DNA of 64,000 nucleotides from Tetracentron sinense (GCA_015143295.1 CM026568.1:17800607-17864606), one strand, 5' to 3'. Shown: positions 1 through 11,870, numbered from the stretch's first letter. Numbers and translations are program-made. Notes: generated from the letters alone by a model not told the origin.

Positions 1-1860
1 CAGATCCCCACCTGCTATCTTCTCCTGCGCTTCCCCATTTTCTCCCAAACTAACCGAACTTAGAACTCTGTTGATTCGATTCGAGGGTTTATCAATACTC
101 TTAGCAATAAGCGAATATAACCCAAATGGGTCATCCGACTGATCCGACATCTCATTACTTGCTATGGGCTAAAGTTCAAGCCCAATCTGAGGTCCAATTA
201 ATTCATTAGGGTTCGAGCCCGCTTGCCACTCCTCGACTACCAGGCCCTCCTGATTAGGCCCATCATCGATTAATCCACCCATACCCTTTTTAAAAACCCT
301 CACGTGAGCCGGGCTAAGAGTAACATACTCGTCTTCTTCACTTCCTCTTTCGGCAGAAAACCTAGCCCCCTTCCTACCCCCATCCAGCATACCAAAGCTA
401 CCTGTTCTAAGTATGGGCTCCACTGCCCTACGTTGCCATCGCAGACGCATACGCCTGAAATTCCGCATTCTATTTTTGTTTTGATTTTTCCCATTATTTT
501 TCTTCTTTTTCCTTTTTGATTGTGGTTCCAAGCTTATACTGCAAACCCTACTCATGGGTAGGGTTGGTGATTTTCCTCTGACCACCTGTCTTAAATCTTC
601 GTACTCCCCACTCTTTGGTGCAAAGTTCACATGCTCTAGATTTGAATTTGAGGATTGGGCTCAGTTGCGTGTTTCCAATCCAGAAAGGAAACGTGGCTTG
701 TCCTTCTCCGATGACTTCTCTTTTCTCGAAAAATCTGCTTTTGCTTCAACCCAACTCCAACAATACCGTATTTCCATCACCTCCGACCACATCTTACAGT
801 TCTCACATAGTTCTTCCTCCCAGACATTGATTTCCAACGGATATGATATGGAATGAAAAACAATAGAGATAACTCGGGGAACGAGACTAAGGTCTCCAGC
901 TACTTTGATTTTAGCAAAAGAGAGGTCGGATAGAGCCTCCGTTGAGGGATGCACCTCCAACAAGCCACCACAGATAGTTCCAATCTTTCCAATCACAGTC
1001 GGGTTGGGTGAAACGGAATGCCTTTTACTTCTAACCATCTAGGTTTGTTCAATCCAGTAATTGATAAAGAGTTTGACGCCGGCCACCATCTTCGGAAGCC
1101 CACAAAGTTGCGATTTCCCATTGGAAATTTTTGGTCACGACATAGCTTTGATATCTGAGAAATATTCTTCGTGTGAAGTATAGCCCGATGAGCTTCAAAA
1201 TGAAAAAGAGAGACATTCTCCTCCCCAGAAAGTAATTTACTGATGATTTTAGCTACTTCCTCCCAGTCGTCCTTCTTCTGTGGTCCTCCAATAGAACATA
1301 CGACGACCGCATCCCAACCATTGAAAGCTCCGGCATCCAGGGCTCCAGGCCCACCACCACCTTGCTGAATTCCTTGTCCCTCTCTATATGACTTTCAAGA
1401 CCCACCCGGGGATCCCTTCTCCATGGTTCTTTCCACCCCGAATGTATGGGCTGCTTACCATCGTCGACTCCCCTGTTGGAAAGAGGTTGTTGCTTAGGAG
1501 ATCGCAAAGCAGTGAGGAGAGCATCCCAACATGAGTTTCTGATGCCTCTTGGAATGATGATTCGACCTCCCAACCCCTCCCCCAGGTATGCCTGAAATGA
1601 GATGAATTATCCTCTGGAGTTGCTTCTCTTTTCCCCTATTAAAGTACATTTTCTTCCCCTGAACTTTCTGAAACAATAACCATTTGCTTCCTTAAAGTCC
1701 TTTACGGATCTTTCCATCCTATTGCCTCTTCCGGTAACCATAAACTGCTCCTGAATCCCATTTTCGTTGTCTCTGTGATCTTGAGGGCGTAGCCTGCGCC
1801 AAAACCGACTCCCTGAACCTCGTATGATTTGGCTTCCACCCCAAACTCACCTCCGGTAAC
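1..1860 (-). mobile_element. L1-type LINE, ORF1 (gag-like DUF4283) remnant
   Basis: Read on the minus strand from about 1860 down to the left edge, this stretch encodes a plant L1 ORF1-like protein broken by stops and frameshifts. Visible pieces are DWEEVAKIISKLLSGEENV (around 1260-1200), the diagnostic GTICGGLLEVHPSTEAL followed by GDLSLVPRVISI (around 1000-880), and a lysine/arginine-rich tail (around 530-470). The GGLLEV...LSLVPRV pattern is typical of the DUF4283 RNA-binding domain of plant LINE ORF1. The endonuclease/reverse transcriptase ORF would lie to the left, outside the window. No intact frame remains, so it is a dead or truncated copy. The call rests on recalled family motifs; the 5' limit near 1860 is approximate. 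Confidence 0.75.
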
Positions 1861-2503
1861 CATCAAAGTATATACGTTTTATTATTACATATGCTTATAG
1901 CAATTAATATCTACTTATTGACATAGCTTCAAATGTGACTGTTTGGGAATCTCATAAATTGGATTTCCTTGGTCAGTGCTCTAACGCCTCATGGTTGTTT
2001 CTAGGTAGCATAGATGCTAAACACTTTCATGGAAATGATTGAATCTGATGAAATCCGACGAAATTTTGAAACAAATAGCATCTAATAATTTAAGTTTTGT
2101 TTTATGAAACAAAATTAGCTTTGTGTTTCTAAGAGTGCAATGGTTGGTACACTGGATCCATGTAATTTTGCAGTTATCATCACTATTCACAATCTCATAA
2201 ATCAGATATTGCACTTTAATATTTCTCTCTTTTTTCTTTTGACCAGACACTAACTATAACATAAGAGCTATAAATGAAGTTCTATAAAAGAGCTATAGTA
2301 TTTCTCTCCATTTCTTTTAATCAAAAGCTATTAGAATCCATGTTCACAAATTTTACTTTTTAGCATTAGTACTAGTTTGAGTAGAAACCAAATGAGGTTC
2401 TAAATGCTTTAATCCAGTAAACAAGATATCTCACAATAAAAGAAGTATGTTTTAAAAAGCTAACAACTCCTTAAGCTATGCAAACCTTAATTTTCCCTCG
2501 GGA
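1861..2503. other. Intergenic DNA, no feature recognised
   Basis: AT-rich sequence with only short, unrecognisable open frames on both strands. No repeat structure was identified. Confidence 0.5.
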
Positions 2504-3066
2504 GCATAGTAACATAATTCATCGAATTATTGAAAAAATCATGAATTTTAGGTCCACCAAATTACTTCTGAATTATTGAATAATTCTTGAATTTTTAATC
2601 AAAATCATGAATTATTCGTTTAGTTCGGCAAGAAATTCGTAAATTACATATCTAATTATGGATATACAAGAAATACTTTTAATAAATCTACAAAGCTCCA
2701 ACAAATTGGTAATTTTTTTACATATCTACAATACATAACAAGAAAAGAAGTCGAGTCGTTTCGATTTTGATTACTTCTTTTCGCCTTCGTAGATAAGAGG
2801 GCCTTTTTAACTTTTTTTCAACCATTGTAATTATGAATTTATTAGTGTCATTAACCTTTTGTTTACACTCATATAAATTCTCCGATTTTTTGGGGGGTTT
2901 CACGAATCAAATTGTTAGATATTAATTAGTATCATGTTTCTAATATTTTATCATTATTAATTTATTTTTATTTTTATTTTCCCCAATCTTTTCCCTGAAT
3001 TTTTCCCAAATTTTTCGAACTAGACCCCTCTTGAATTATTCTTGAACCCCGACTTTGTTACTATGC
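2504..3066. mobile_element. Possible MITE with short terminal inverted repeats
   Basis: The segment opens with GCATAGTAACA and closes with the inverted copy (GTTACTATGC at 3057-3066). The arms carry further AATTATT-rich inverted similarity. No clear target duplication was found, so the class is unknown. Confidence 0.35.
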
Positions 3067-3147
3067 TTGTGCGCGTGTGTATGTTCCTCACCACTTCTTT
3101 GATTGAGAATTGGTACATGATGAAAAAGTATAAGAACATGCTGTTAC

Positions 3148-3150
<3 letters not shown>

Positions 3151-3215
<65 letters not shown>
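3151..3215. repeat. Compound microsatellite (TC)n-(TA)n
   Basis: An uninterrupted TC run of about 38 bp is followed directly by a TA run of about 26 bp. Open frames reading through it are by-products of the repeat. Confidence 0.95.
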
Positions 3216-3289
3216 GATAATTATCCTTGTGTGGGAAATGGATATAGGAGCAGCAAAAGTAGGTACTTGTGATAGAAAACAAATTTCTT

Positions 3290-4579
3290 GGTAAACCATT
3301 TAAGAGTTAAGACCAACTCAACTAATGGAGTCCATTACTACATGAGTGACAACAAACCCATCAAGACCCCACATATTTACCAATTGTGAAGAAATTGTCG
3401 AATTCTCCAACAATAATGATTACTTTTAATTGTTCACGAATGTGCTTTGTCCAATAGGGAACTTTTTCATGATCATGAGTGTAAGACTCTATTGGAATTA
3501 TCTACCCATGAATCGATTTTCTTGTTAGAGATGAAATCCATTGAAGGCGGTATGCAGATAATTCATGGCCATAACATTCAAGATCTCTATTGTACAGACT
3601 GCCAATATAATGAGGAAACATGATTTACAACTTTCAGTGAAAAGATTGACCAACTCTCAGTGCCATCCACCAAATGGTCTCTCTTTTTGTTTCGTGAGTC
3701 TTCCATATGCGGAGGCAGGCTAACCAAACATCTGATTTTATGGCTTCTTTTCTGTGATTCCGATAGCGAAATCATTATGTACACCCTTCGTCTTTCCTAT
3801 TGATCAATTTTTTGAGTTAGTGGTTAGTTGTGAGGGGACTTACAAGACTGCCGCCTCAATACACAGGGGTTTGAGCCCTGACCTACCAAAGGGGGAGTAT
3901 GCTACTTGCCATCAAAGCCTATAGACATTCACTATTGATCTTTAAAATAGTGTAAAGCCCATGCAAACCAATGCCTCTATACTAGACTGTAAATCAATTG
4001 TTCTATTAATAAAGCTGGCAATGCTTCTTTTCATGACTGTAAATCAATTGTTCTATTGATAAAGCTGTAAGGATCACTAACCCTCTATCATACTTCATTT
4101 TCTTTCTTAATTAACCAAATCACTGCAGCATTGCAGTCAGCTACCATTATCAGAGAATTATGATAATATAAATGTTAAACTGTAAATAATATAATATCTC
4201 GCCGATCAAATTATCGAATCAATCAATTACTTCCTAAAGAAAATTTAAAAAATAAACATATGAAGATCTGAAAATTTCACAACATTCAGTTCTTCAAATT
4301 CAGCATAAATAATGGCCAACCCATGATTCAAATTCACAAAACCCAAATGCAGGAGTGAATCAAACTTACAGAAGAACTGAATATGAAAAAAGAAGAAGAA
4401 AGGAACACATACCCAAAAGAGAGCAGAGCTTTTGGATTGCTTGAGAAGAAGCATGAGTAAAACTTGCAGTTGCGATGAAATGCTACTTGTGCGATAAGAG
4501 ATACCTCTGTGCGTGTGTTTCATCTTGTTACGGTCCAGATTAATGGTCATCTGATCAAATGGTAGGCTATTCATATATC
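3290..4579. other. Intergenic DNA, no gene supported
   Basis: No gene could be supported. Around 3840-3910 a motif resembling a tRNA B box (GGGTTTGAGCCCTG) hints at a decayed SINE. On the minus strand, 4586-4430 resembles a pyrimidine-rich leader ending at a GTATGT donor-like site, but no downstream exon was found. Confidence 0.4.
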
Positions 4580-4588
4580 TATACAAAT

Positions 4589-6718
4589 GGGGTTTTTCCC
4601 ATATTGCCCCTTTAGTATGGGGTTCTTTCCCAATTAACCAGGTTTTAAAAACCCTTCTCTAAATGCCTCCACACACATGTGCATCTATTCGCATATGCGA
4701 ACTTTTCCCATTTTATCCAAATCATTTGAAGAAAAGATTTTGGGTATCCCTACCTCATTTCTGACAAGTTCTTCGTTCCCACCCTATTTCCGACAAGAGA
4801 ACTTCGTTTCCACCCCATTTCCAGCGAGAGATCTTTGTTCCAAGAGCGTTCTTTCCATGTTCTTTTCGTGAAAAAACGTCAGTAACTGTAGAACAACCCT
4901 CATTTTCGGGTTTCTTGTGTTTTTAAAAAAATGAATTCAAAAAAATCATTGCATGTATGATTAATTCATGGAAAAATGTTTATAATCATTGTATTTATGA
5001 TTCAAAACCTTAAAATTCATATTATATATGTGTTTACATGTGTTTTTTTCCATTTTCTATGACTTATAGTCATGTTTCCAAGCTTGAAGACGAAGGTCGA
5101 TGTATTTTGCATGGGTCGATGCATAAAATGCATGAGGTCGATGCATTTTATCAACTTAGTGCATTTTATACGCGGTAGATACATTTTGCACAGGGTCGAT
5201 GCATAAAATGCACGAGATCGATGCATTGCATCAACCTAATGCATGTTGTACACAATCGATGCATTTTGCACGGAGTCGATGCATAAAATGCTAGGTCGAT
5301 GCATAAAATGCACGAGGTTGATGCATTGTATCAACGTAGTGTATTTTGTACGCGGTCGATGTATTTTGCACAGGGTCGATGCATAAAATGCACGAGGTCG
5401 ATGCAAGTCGATGCATTTCGCAGGAGGTCGATGCATTGTATCAACTTAATGCATTTTATACACGGTTGATGCATTTTGCACGAGGTCAATACATAAAATG
5501 CACGAGGTCGATGCATTGCATCAACCTAGTCCATTTTGTACGCGGTCAATGCATTTTGCACTGGGTCAATGCATAAAATGCACGAGGTCGATGCATTGCA
5601 TCGACCTAGTGCATTTTGAACGCGATAGATGCATAAAATGCACGAGGTTGATGCATTGTATCAACTTTTAATGTATTTTGTACGCGGTTGATACATTTTG
5701 CAGGAGGTCGATGCATAAAATGCACGAGGTCGATGCATTTTATCAACTTAGTGCATTTTGTACACGGTCAATGCATTTTGCATGGGGTCGATACATAAAA
5801 TGCACGAGGTCGATGCATTGCATCAACCTAGTGCATTTTGTACACGGTCGATGTATTTTGCACGGGGTCGATACATAAAATGCACGAGGTCGATGCATTG
5901 CATCAACCTAGTCCATTTTGTACGCGATAGATGCATTTTGCACATGGTTGATGCATAAAATGCACGAGGTCAATGCATTTTGCAGGAGGTCGATGCATTG
6001 TATCAACTTAGTGCATTTTATACACGGTAGATGCATTTTGCACGGGGTCAATACATAAAATGCATGAGGTCGATGCATTGCATCAACCTAGTCCATTTTG
6101 TACGCGGTCGATGCATTTTGCACTAGGTCGATGCATAAAATGCACGAGGTTGATGCATTGCATCGACCTAGTGCATTTTGTACGCGGTCGATGCATTTTG
6201 CACTGGGTCGATGCATTGTATCGACCTAGTGCATGTTGTACGCGGTCGAGACATTTTGCATGGGGTCGATGCATTGTATCGACCTGTGTGCAAAAAACTT
6301 CAGGAAACTCAAATTTTTACGATTTTTTCATATTTTCTTCTTCTTTTTTATTATTATTTTTTCAAAATCAGTATAGATGGTAATTGAGGGGTATTTGGAA
6401 GATGAGGGGAGTGGGTGAGCTTCATTCATCTCATCACGTACGTATCTTCTTCTTCTTTTTCTTGGAATGAAGAACTCTCGTTGGAAATGGGGTAAGAACG
6501 AAGAACTCTTGCCGGAAATGAGGTGGGAACGAAGATCTCTCATCCACAAACCTAAATCCCTCTTTTTCTTTTTTCAAAATCAGTGGAGGGGTATTTAAGA
6601 CTTTTCATAAATACTAAATTATGGAAAATTGATCATAAGGGCATTTAGAGAAAGGTTTTCAAAACCTGGTTATTTGGGGAAGAACTCCATACTAAAGGGG
6701 CAATCTGAGAAAACCCCC
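4589..6718. mobile_element. Non-autonomous Mutator-like element (MULE) with internal minisatellite
   Basis: A 2130-bp element. Its ends form inverted repeats of roughly 85 bp: the left end begins GGGGTTTTTCCC and the inverted right end begins GGGGGTTTTCTC. Both continue through ATTGCCCCTTTAGTATGG and AACCAGGTTTT to TCTCTAAATGCC. It is flanked by a perfect 9-bp direct repeat TATACAAAT (4580-4588 and 6719-6727). Long TIRs with a 9-bp target duplication are the hallmark of MULEs. No transposase is encoded. The interior is AT-rich arms around a 1.2-kb minisatellite. The right flank runs directly into the left end of a related element at 6728. Confidence 0.85.
5095..6285. repeat. 80-bp higher-order minisatellite built from ~20-bp monomers
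   Basis: About fifteen units whose landmark CATAAAATGCA recurs mostly every 80 bp (for example 5122, 5202, 5282; 5793, 5873, 5953). The core GGTCGATGCA recurs about every 20 bp. Off-register spacings of about 20, 60, 100 and 110 bp are near whole multiples of the short monomer, as expected from unequal exchange. Units are rich in self-complementary TGCATTTTGCA/TGCATAAAATGCA sequence. Both strands stay largely open, giving long artefactual frames of MHRP/MHEVDA-type peptides that are not considered genes. Confidence 0.93.
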
Positions 6719-6807
6719 TATACAAATGGTGTTTTCCCTGATTGCTCCTCTAGATTAGGGATGTCCCCAAATACAAAATTTTTTGAAACCATTGTTTATG
6801 CACAAAT

Positions 6808-7774
6808 AAGTGTTGTCAAAATCGGACCGGACCGGTCGGTCGAACTAGTAAAACCAAACGGGTCCCTTCACTGGCTATTAAAACCCCCAAAACTGGAACC
6901 AATTAAGAATCGGGATGTTTTTAGAGAATCGGCCGGTTGAACCGATAACCGATGACCGGTTATAATAACCGGACAAGACTGATTTCTCCTATAATTGTAA
7001 TGCCTTCAACAAAAAAAAATGACCGGCTTGCCTTCGCCTGCAATGGGGTTACCCCTGTTGAATAGAGTTGTCGTCTTGTTACCGAACTAACATAAGGGTT
7101 GTGGACACTGCACATAGACGCAGCATTTCATATACTTCCTCAGGCGTAGCTTCTTCAACAGAAGCAAGGCTTCATCTTTTTTCTTAAAAACTAGGCAAAG
7201 GTTTAGCTGTTGTTCAGCTGATAGCCTGCTCCAAGGGTTCCCTCTCCGCCATGAGTAGTATCTTGGGAGGGAAGGAGAAGAGTTGGCTTGAGAAGTCATG
7301 GTTTCTAATTTCAATATAAATTTTTAGATACTGACTTTGAAGTGACATACTGACATGAAAGTGACATAGTGAGAAGTAAAAAATTTATTTCTTTCTTATT
7401 TTAATTTATTTTTTATTTCAAGAGAAATTTTGATAGACATTGAGTCTCTGACTAAAAAATAGAAGTGACATAGTGAGAAGTAAAATTTTTATTTCTTTCT
7501 TATTTTAATATTTTTTCTGTTAAAATAAAATTTGAAAGACGTCTACGTCTACTAAAGAAAAGCTAAGAAAGGCTAATAGTATACCTTTGGATTAAAGAAA
7601 GAGCTAGGAAATATAGAGCTAAGAAGGTCTCCCTGAATTTTGCTTCACAAACGCAAAACTTTGGTCGAGTTTGGACTTGATTCAACGGATTTATTGGCAG
7701 ACCGGTTGAAACGGTTGAACCGGGACCCGGCCACCTAACTCGTTCGACGAGCGGTCCAATTTTTAAAATAGTGC
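6808..7774. mobile_element. Non-autonomous hAT element (~970 bp)
   Basis: Ends are AAGTGTTGTCAAAATCGGAC on the left and, inverted, GCACTATTTTAAAAATTGGA on the right; both continue into ACCG-rich sequence. Flanks GCACAAAT (6800-6807) and GCACAAGT (7775-7782) form an 8-bp target duplication with one mismatch, which indicates hAT. No transposase domain was recognised inside. Confidence 0.65.
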
Positions 7775-8256
7775 GCACAAGTGAAAAATAATGGGTTTTG
7801 GACCATTATGACTACATTCATTTACGGAACAACTGAAAAAAAAAAGCGACGTTTTGAATGAGGCACTCAAGCTTCGACAAAAAGTATTTTGCTCTAACAA
7901 TATGTTAGGACCCCTAATCCTTATTTGTTTAGTTTCCTTATTTAGATCACTATTGATTTAGGGAGTACCTATTTCTACTATTAATAGGATTATTATTCTA
8001 TTTAGAGTTAAATTAGAACTCTTCTCTTTTAAGAGTTATAGCCAAAATGACAAATTAGTTGTGTTGGACCACTATAAATAAGTGGATAGACATTATTATA
8101 AAGTTAAGTAATATTTTCCAGAATTCTCTCCTCTTTTTCTCCTATGAATTCTTCTTCTTCTTTACCTTAATTATTTATTCTCTTCTTAAACTTTCTCTTC
8201 TTCAATTAATGATCAACCTAACATCTAGTATCAGAGCATCCTTTTGGGCTTTTACT

Positions 8257-9200
8257 ATGACAGTTAACGAGCTTGGAGACCAAGTTTTGTCCCTCACCCA
8301 ACGAATCGAACAAATTTCGAGGACATTAAACCGAACACGAATTGACGAGTTGTCGGACATGATGGATCGGATATGAGAATGCTTGGAGCTATTGACACCA
8401 GCAACAACCATTCCGCAACCGGGGGTATACAACCGCCCAAATTAGACTGGGCCTATAATTCAAGGCCGCACATTCGGGTTGAGGTTCCATTGTTTAACAA
8501 AGAAGTTCCATCAGATTGTGTTTTTTCATGCGGAGCAATATCAGAAGATCACCAATACCACGAATGAACAGATGACGACCTTGGCATCAACTCATCTTAT
8601 CAGAGATGCTATTTCATGGTACCAATGGTTGGAACACACCTTAGGTGATTTGAGTCAGGTGCAATTTATGCAGGCATTGTGTACACGATTTGGCACAATG
8701 GGTCAGGCCAATCTCAACGAAGCCCTTTCTAAATTGCGTCAAATGGGAACTGTTAGCGAATATCAAGTGCAATTCGAACAATTGGATAGTAGAACAAGAT
8801 GATCACCCAAAGATTTTCTGATTAGTTGTTTTGTTTTGGGTTTGTGTGATGAATTATGGGTAGGAGTTCAAAAAAGAAAACCTGCTACCCTTATACAAGG
8901 TTTTGAGCTTGTGAAATTTCAGGAGAAAGTTGTAACTGCGATGACCAGTAGGTCAGCCTTTCATGTGAACTCAAATCGTCCAGCCCTTCTTCTTGTTCTT
9001 GCTGGACCGACACATCTTGAGTCCACACCATCATTACTTGGACCTGTCCCTACTGAGCTTCCTCCCATTCGACGCATTTCACTAGCAGGCTAAGTAGACC
9101 GCCAATCCAATGGTCTTTGTTTTAATTGTGATGAACAATTCAAATCAGGGCATCGTTGCAAAAAAAACTCAAATACTCCTTTTGGAGGCCGGTATTCATT
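8257..9200 (+). pseudogene. gypsy gag with zinc knuckle (broken)
   Basis: A decayed gag starts near 8257 (MTVNELGDQVLSLTQRIEQI). It continues across stops and a frame change through the capsid-like block AISWYQWLEHTLGDLSQVQF and KLRQMGTVSEYQVQFEQL (8600-8790) to VDRQSNGLCFNCDEQFKSGH (about 9094-9155). The last piece is the start of a CCHC-type zinc knuckle ending HRCKK. The architecture matches Retrotrans_gag followed by a nucleocapsid knuckle. Stops after the first ~35 codons and after SRTR show that it is non-functional. Confidence 0.75.
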
Positions 9201-9334
9201 CCATTGAGGACTATGAAGACGCAATTTATAATGACGCCGCAAACACACCTAGAGTATAAATTTTCATCCATGCCCTCGTGGGATCAACTCGGCCCGAGAC
9301 TATGCGCCTTAATGGTTTTCTAAAAAGATGAAGT

Positions 9335-9640
9335 GTGATGATTTTGGTTGATTCAGGTTCGACTCATAATTTTTTAAATCCTTCACTCACTAAACACTGT
9401 GGGTGCATCATCTCTATCACAAAACCCTTCCAAGTTATGGTGGCAGATGATGAGGTCATTAAAAGTCATGGTAAATGTTCTAACGTTCAATCAATTATTC
9501 AAGGCTTTCTTTTCAAATCAAATTTCTTCCTACTTCCTGTTAACGGATGTAATGTTGTCCTAGGCACACAATGACTTCATTCTTTTGGCCTAATTATGTG
9601 GGATTTTGCCAAACTCAATGCAATTTTTGTTGAATGGGCT
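9335..9640 (+). pseudogene. gypsy aspartic protease remnant
   Basis: The frame contains MILVDSGSTHNFLNPSL, the retropepsin-type active-site region (DSG) of plant gypsy elements. It continues to a hydrophobic GCNVVLGTQ, where a stop replaces the usual continuation. It is the fragment next upstream of the large internal deletion. Confidence 0.75.
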
Positions 9641-9733
9641 ATTTAGTTAGTAAGAAGCAATTCATCTAACACCGTTCCAACCAGTAATGGCGAAATCAAT
9701 AGGTTGTCATGGGAAAAAATAGGTTGTCTTTAT

Positions 9734-10180
9734 TCAACTCATGGCGCTGTCGAAAGAGATCACAAAGACAATTGTTCCGCTTTGCATTGATGCATATTTG
9801 TTAGGTACTATTAATGTACATTTTGTTGATCTTGCATTAAAAGAACGTGATGCTATGTGATGTGTTCTCAAAGAGAATTTACAAGTAGCCCAATCAAGGA
9901 TAAATTTTTTAGTGCTAAACATTGGACGTAGCTTGAGTTTCGTGTGAGTGATTGGGTTTTTCTTTGTTTACAACCATATCGTCAATCAACACTCGATCCT
10001 CATGATTCAGACTTGTTTGAGTGGAAGCCCTTATCTCTTTCAGGCTGTGGAATTGTTACATGTGGCGATTGCGTGGGTCTTGGTACATTGGGAGAGTCTT
10101 CCTTGTGATGAAGTTACATGAGATGATTACTATGATTTTGTTGCCCATTTTCTAGGTTTTCTAGCTTGAGGACAATCCAT
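9734..10180 (+). pseudogene. gypsy integrase C-terminal remnant
   Basis: Broken frames carry a DLALKERDAM-like helix and then EFRVSDWVFLCLQPYRQSTL (about 9936-9995). The latter is the conserved integrase C-terminal GDWVYLRLQPYRQ-type motif of plant gypsy elements. It lies a few hundred bp after the protease, so about 2-3 kb of pol has been deleted in between. Confidence 0.7.
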
Positions 10181-11467
10181 TTCAGAAGGGAGTGGATGTT
10201 AGGACCCCAAATCCTTATTTAGTTGCCTAATTTAGTTTACTATTGATTTAAGGAGTAGTTATTTTTGATATTAGTAGGAGTATAATTCTGTTTAAAGTTA
10301 AATCAAAACTCTTCTATTTGTGTTGGACTATTGTAAATAAGTGGTCAAATATTATTATAAAGAAGTAATATTTTTCAGAATTCTCTCATCCTTTTCTCCT
10401 ATGAATTATTATTCTTCTTTACCTTAATCTTCCATTCTCTTCTTAAACTTCATCTTCTTCAATTAATCAACCTAACACCGTAGTAAGCATTATCGTGAGA
10501 GGACCCATTAATATGTATGTTTTAAACTCTATAGTTTAAGCGTGGAACGAAGAGAACCCATTAACATAAGAAAATTCTTCTTTCTCAGGTTTCTTGCATA
10601 AAAAAAAAAAACAAGTTAGTTAAAATCATTGCATGTATGACTAGGAAGAAAAAATTCTTATTATTATTGCATGTACGATTTTAAACATTAGATTTTATTT
10701 TATATGATTTTTTTTAGGTGTTTTTAAAAATGATTTATGATGTACGATCAATACCCATAAAATCGGGTCAAAAGAGGTTATCCCTAATGTCAATATCCTT
10801 GCATTCCAAGGTTGAATGTGATAGGTTGTTACCTGTATGGACAATAATATTGATGTGTATTAGTTTGTATTGATCTGTATTTGACGTGTATCGGCCTGTA
10901 TCATTTTGTATCGAATCTTCATGATCCTGCGTACAAAAGCTCTATTAAAACTCATGATTTACCAAACAAAGTTTCAATTTTGTTAGGAACATTCATATTA
11001 AAATCGTCCAAAAACACACATTAACCATCTAATCAAAAGAAACAATAGAAGTGAATAAAAATCAAACGTATTTTTTTTAGGTTACGGTAAATGTAAATCA
11101 AACATGATTTCTTACACAAAAAAATGAGTGAAAGATTTGTGGGATAGGAAGATGGTGAGAATGAGGAGCTTCGCATGAGTTTCGTTTGTGCCAAAAACTT
11201 CTTTGAGACTATGCACGTTGAGGGTTACATAAACTCCTCTTTTCCTTTTTTTTATAAAAAAACTAAAAGAAATCATTATTTTTAAGTGTTGGTGGTAGTG
11301 AAAGGGTATTTAAGATTTGTTTTATAAATGTTGAATTATAAGAAAATAAACAGATATTTTTTATTTTCTCTTTCCACTTATATTCCCGGCAACCAAACAT
11401 AGGGTAAGGGAATGGTTTTAATACTTGGGGCATGTGGAGAATAACCCTAAACTAGAGCGTCAATTAT

Positions 11468-11870
11468 GCTCCGTTTATTTTGATGTAAAATAAGAAAAAT
11501 AAATTAATTTTGTAGAAAAAGTCATTTATGTGTGTTTGTTTGCACGTAAAATCTTCTGTAAGTAAAATGTTTTACGAAAAATGAATCACTTTTGTTGAAA
11601 ATTACATAAATTTTAAAAACTTGTAAGTCATTTTTCCATAAAATCCCCGCCTCTTTAAATATATTTTAAAAATCACAAAAGTACCCTATTCAGACTTTTT
11701 TATTCTTTTAATCTTATTTATTTATTTACTTTTATAAAAAAATATGCCTTATTTTGAAGAATGCAACCAAAACAATAAAAAAATGAGTAGAAAATTCATC
11801 TTTTACCATAAAAACTTTTCCATAATAAATGATTTTCGTCATAAAATCATTTATGTGCAAACAAACAGTC
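11468..11870. mobile_element. Probable MITE, GTTTGTTT-type ends
   Basis: The left end is GCTCCGTTTATTTTGATGTA and the right end, inverted, is GACTGTTTGTTTGCACATAA, with AT-rich arms repeating TTTTACxxAAAA blocks. This resembles a common plant MITE whose ends read GCTCCGTTTGTTT. No clear target duplication was seen. It abuts the right arm of the second MULE. Confidence 0.5.

Larger units (their letters stand above)
7903..10477 (+). mobile_element. Internally deleted Ty3/gypsy LTR retrotransposon
   Basis: Two direct LTRs run TGTTAGGACC...CCTAACA (7903-8223 and 10197-10477). The 5' LTR is followed by a tRNA-iMet-type primer site TAGTATCAGAGC (8226-8237). A purine tract, AGAAGGGAGTGGA, precedes the 3' LTR. 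Between them lie broken gag, zinc knuckle and protease, then an integrase C-terminus; reverse transcriptase, RNase H and the integrase core are missing. Flanking pentamers (CAATA/CCGTA) match only in part. Confidence 0.88.
6728..11465. mobile_element. Second, related MULE, interrupted by hAT and gypsy insertions
   Basis: The left end (6728, GGTGTTTTCCCTGATTGC) aligns with the TIR of the neighbouring MULE. The inverted right end (about 11465 back to 11390) matches it through CTCTAGTTTAGGG and CCCCAAGTATTAAAACC. Interior blocks at 10600-10740 (ATCATTGCATGTATGA) and 11130-11350 (GGGTATTTAAGA) also match the neighbour, so the two are siblings. The outermost ~13 bp on the right and a target duplication were not seen. 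An hAT element (6808-7774) and a gypsy element (7903-10477) are inserted in its left half. Confidence 0.65.

Noticed and set aside
3587-3784. Minus-strand frame MYIMISLSESQKRSHKIRC...
   Set aside because: Isolated, no recognised domain and no flanking exon; not enough to call a gene.
4245-4586. Minus-strand 113-codon frame with a GTATGT site
   Set aside because: It resembles a leader plus intron but no downstream coding exon was found.
5095-6285. CRISPR-like regular array
   Set aside because: Units are contiguous with no unique spacers, and this is plant nuclear DNA.
5017-6387. Overlapping open frames of MH/CID/VDA-rich peptides on both strands
   Set aside because: They arise from the 80-bp minisatellite; no codon-like conservation or domain is visible.
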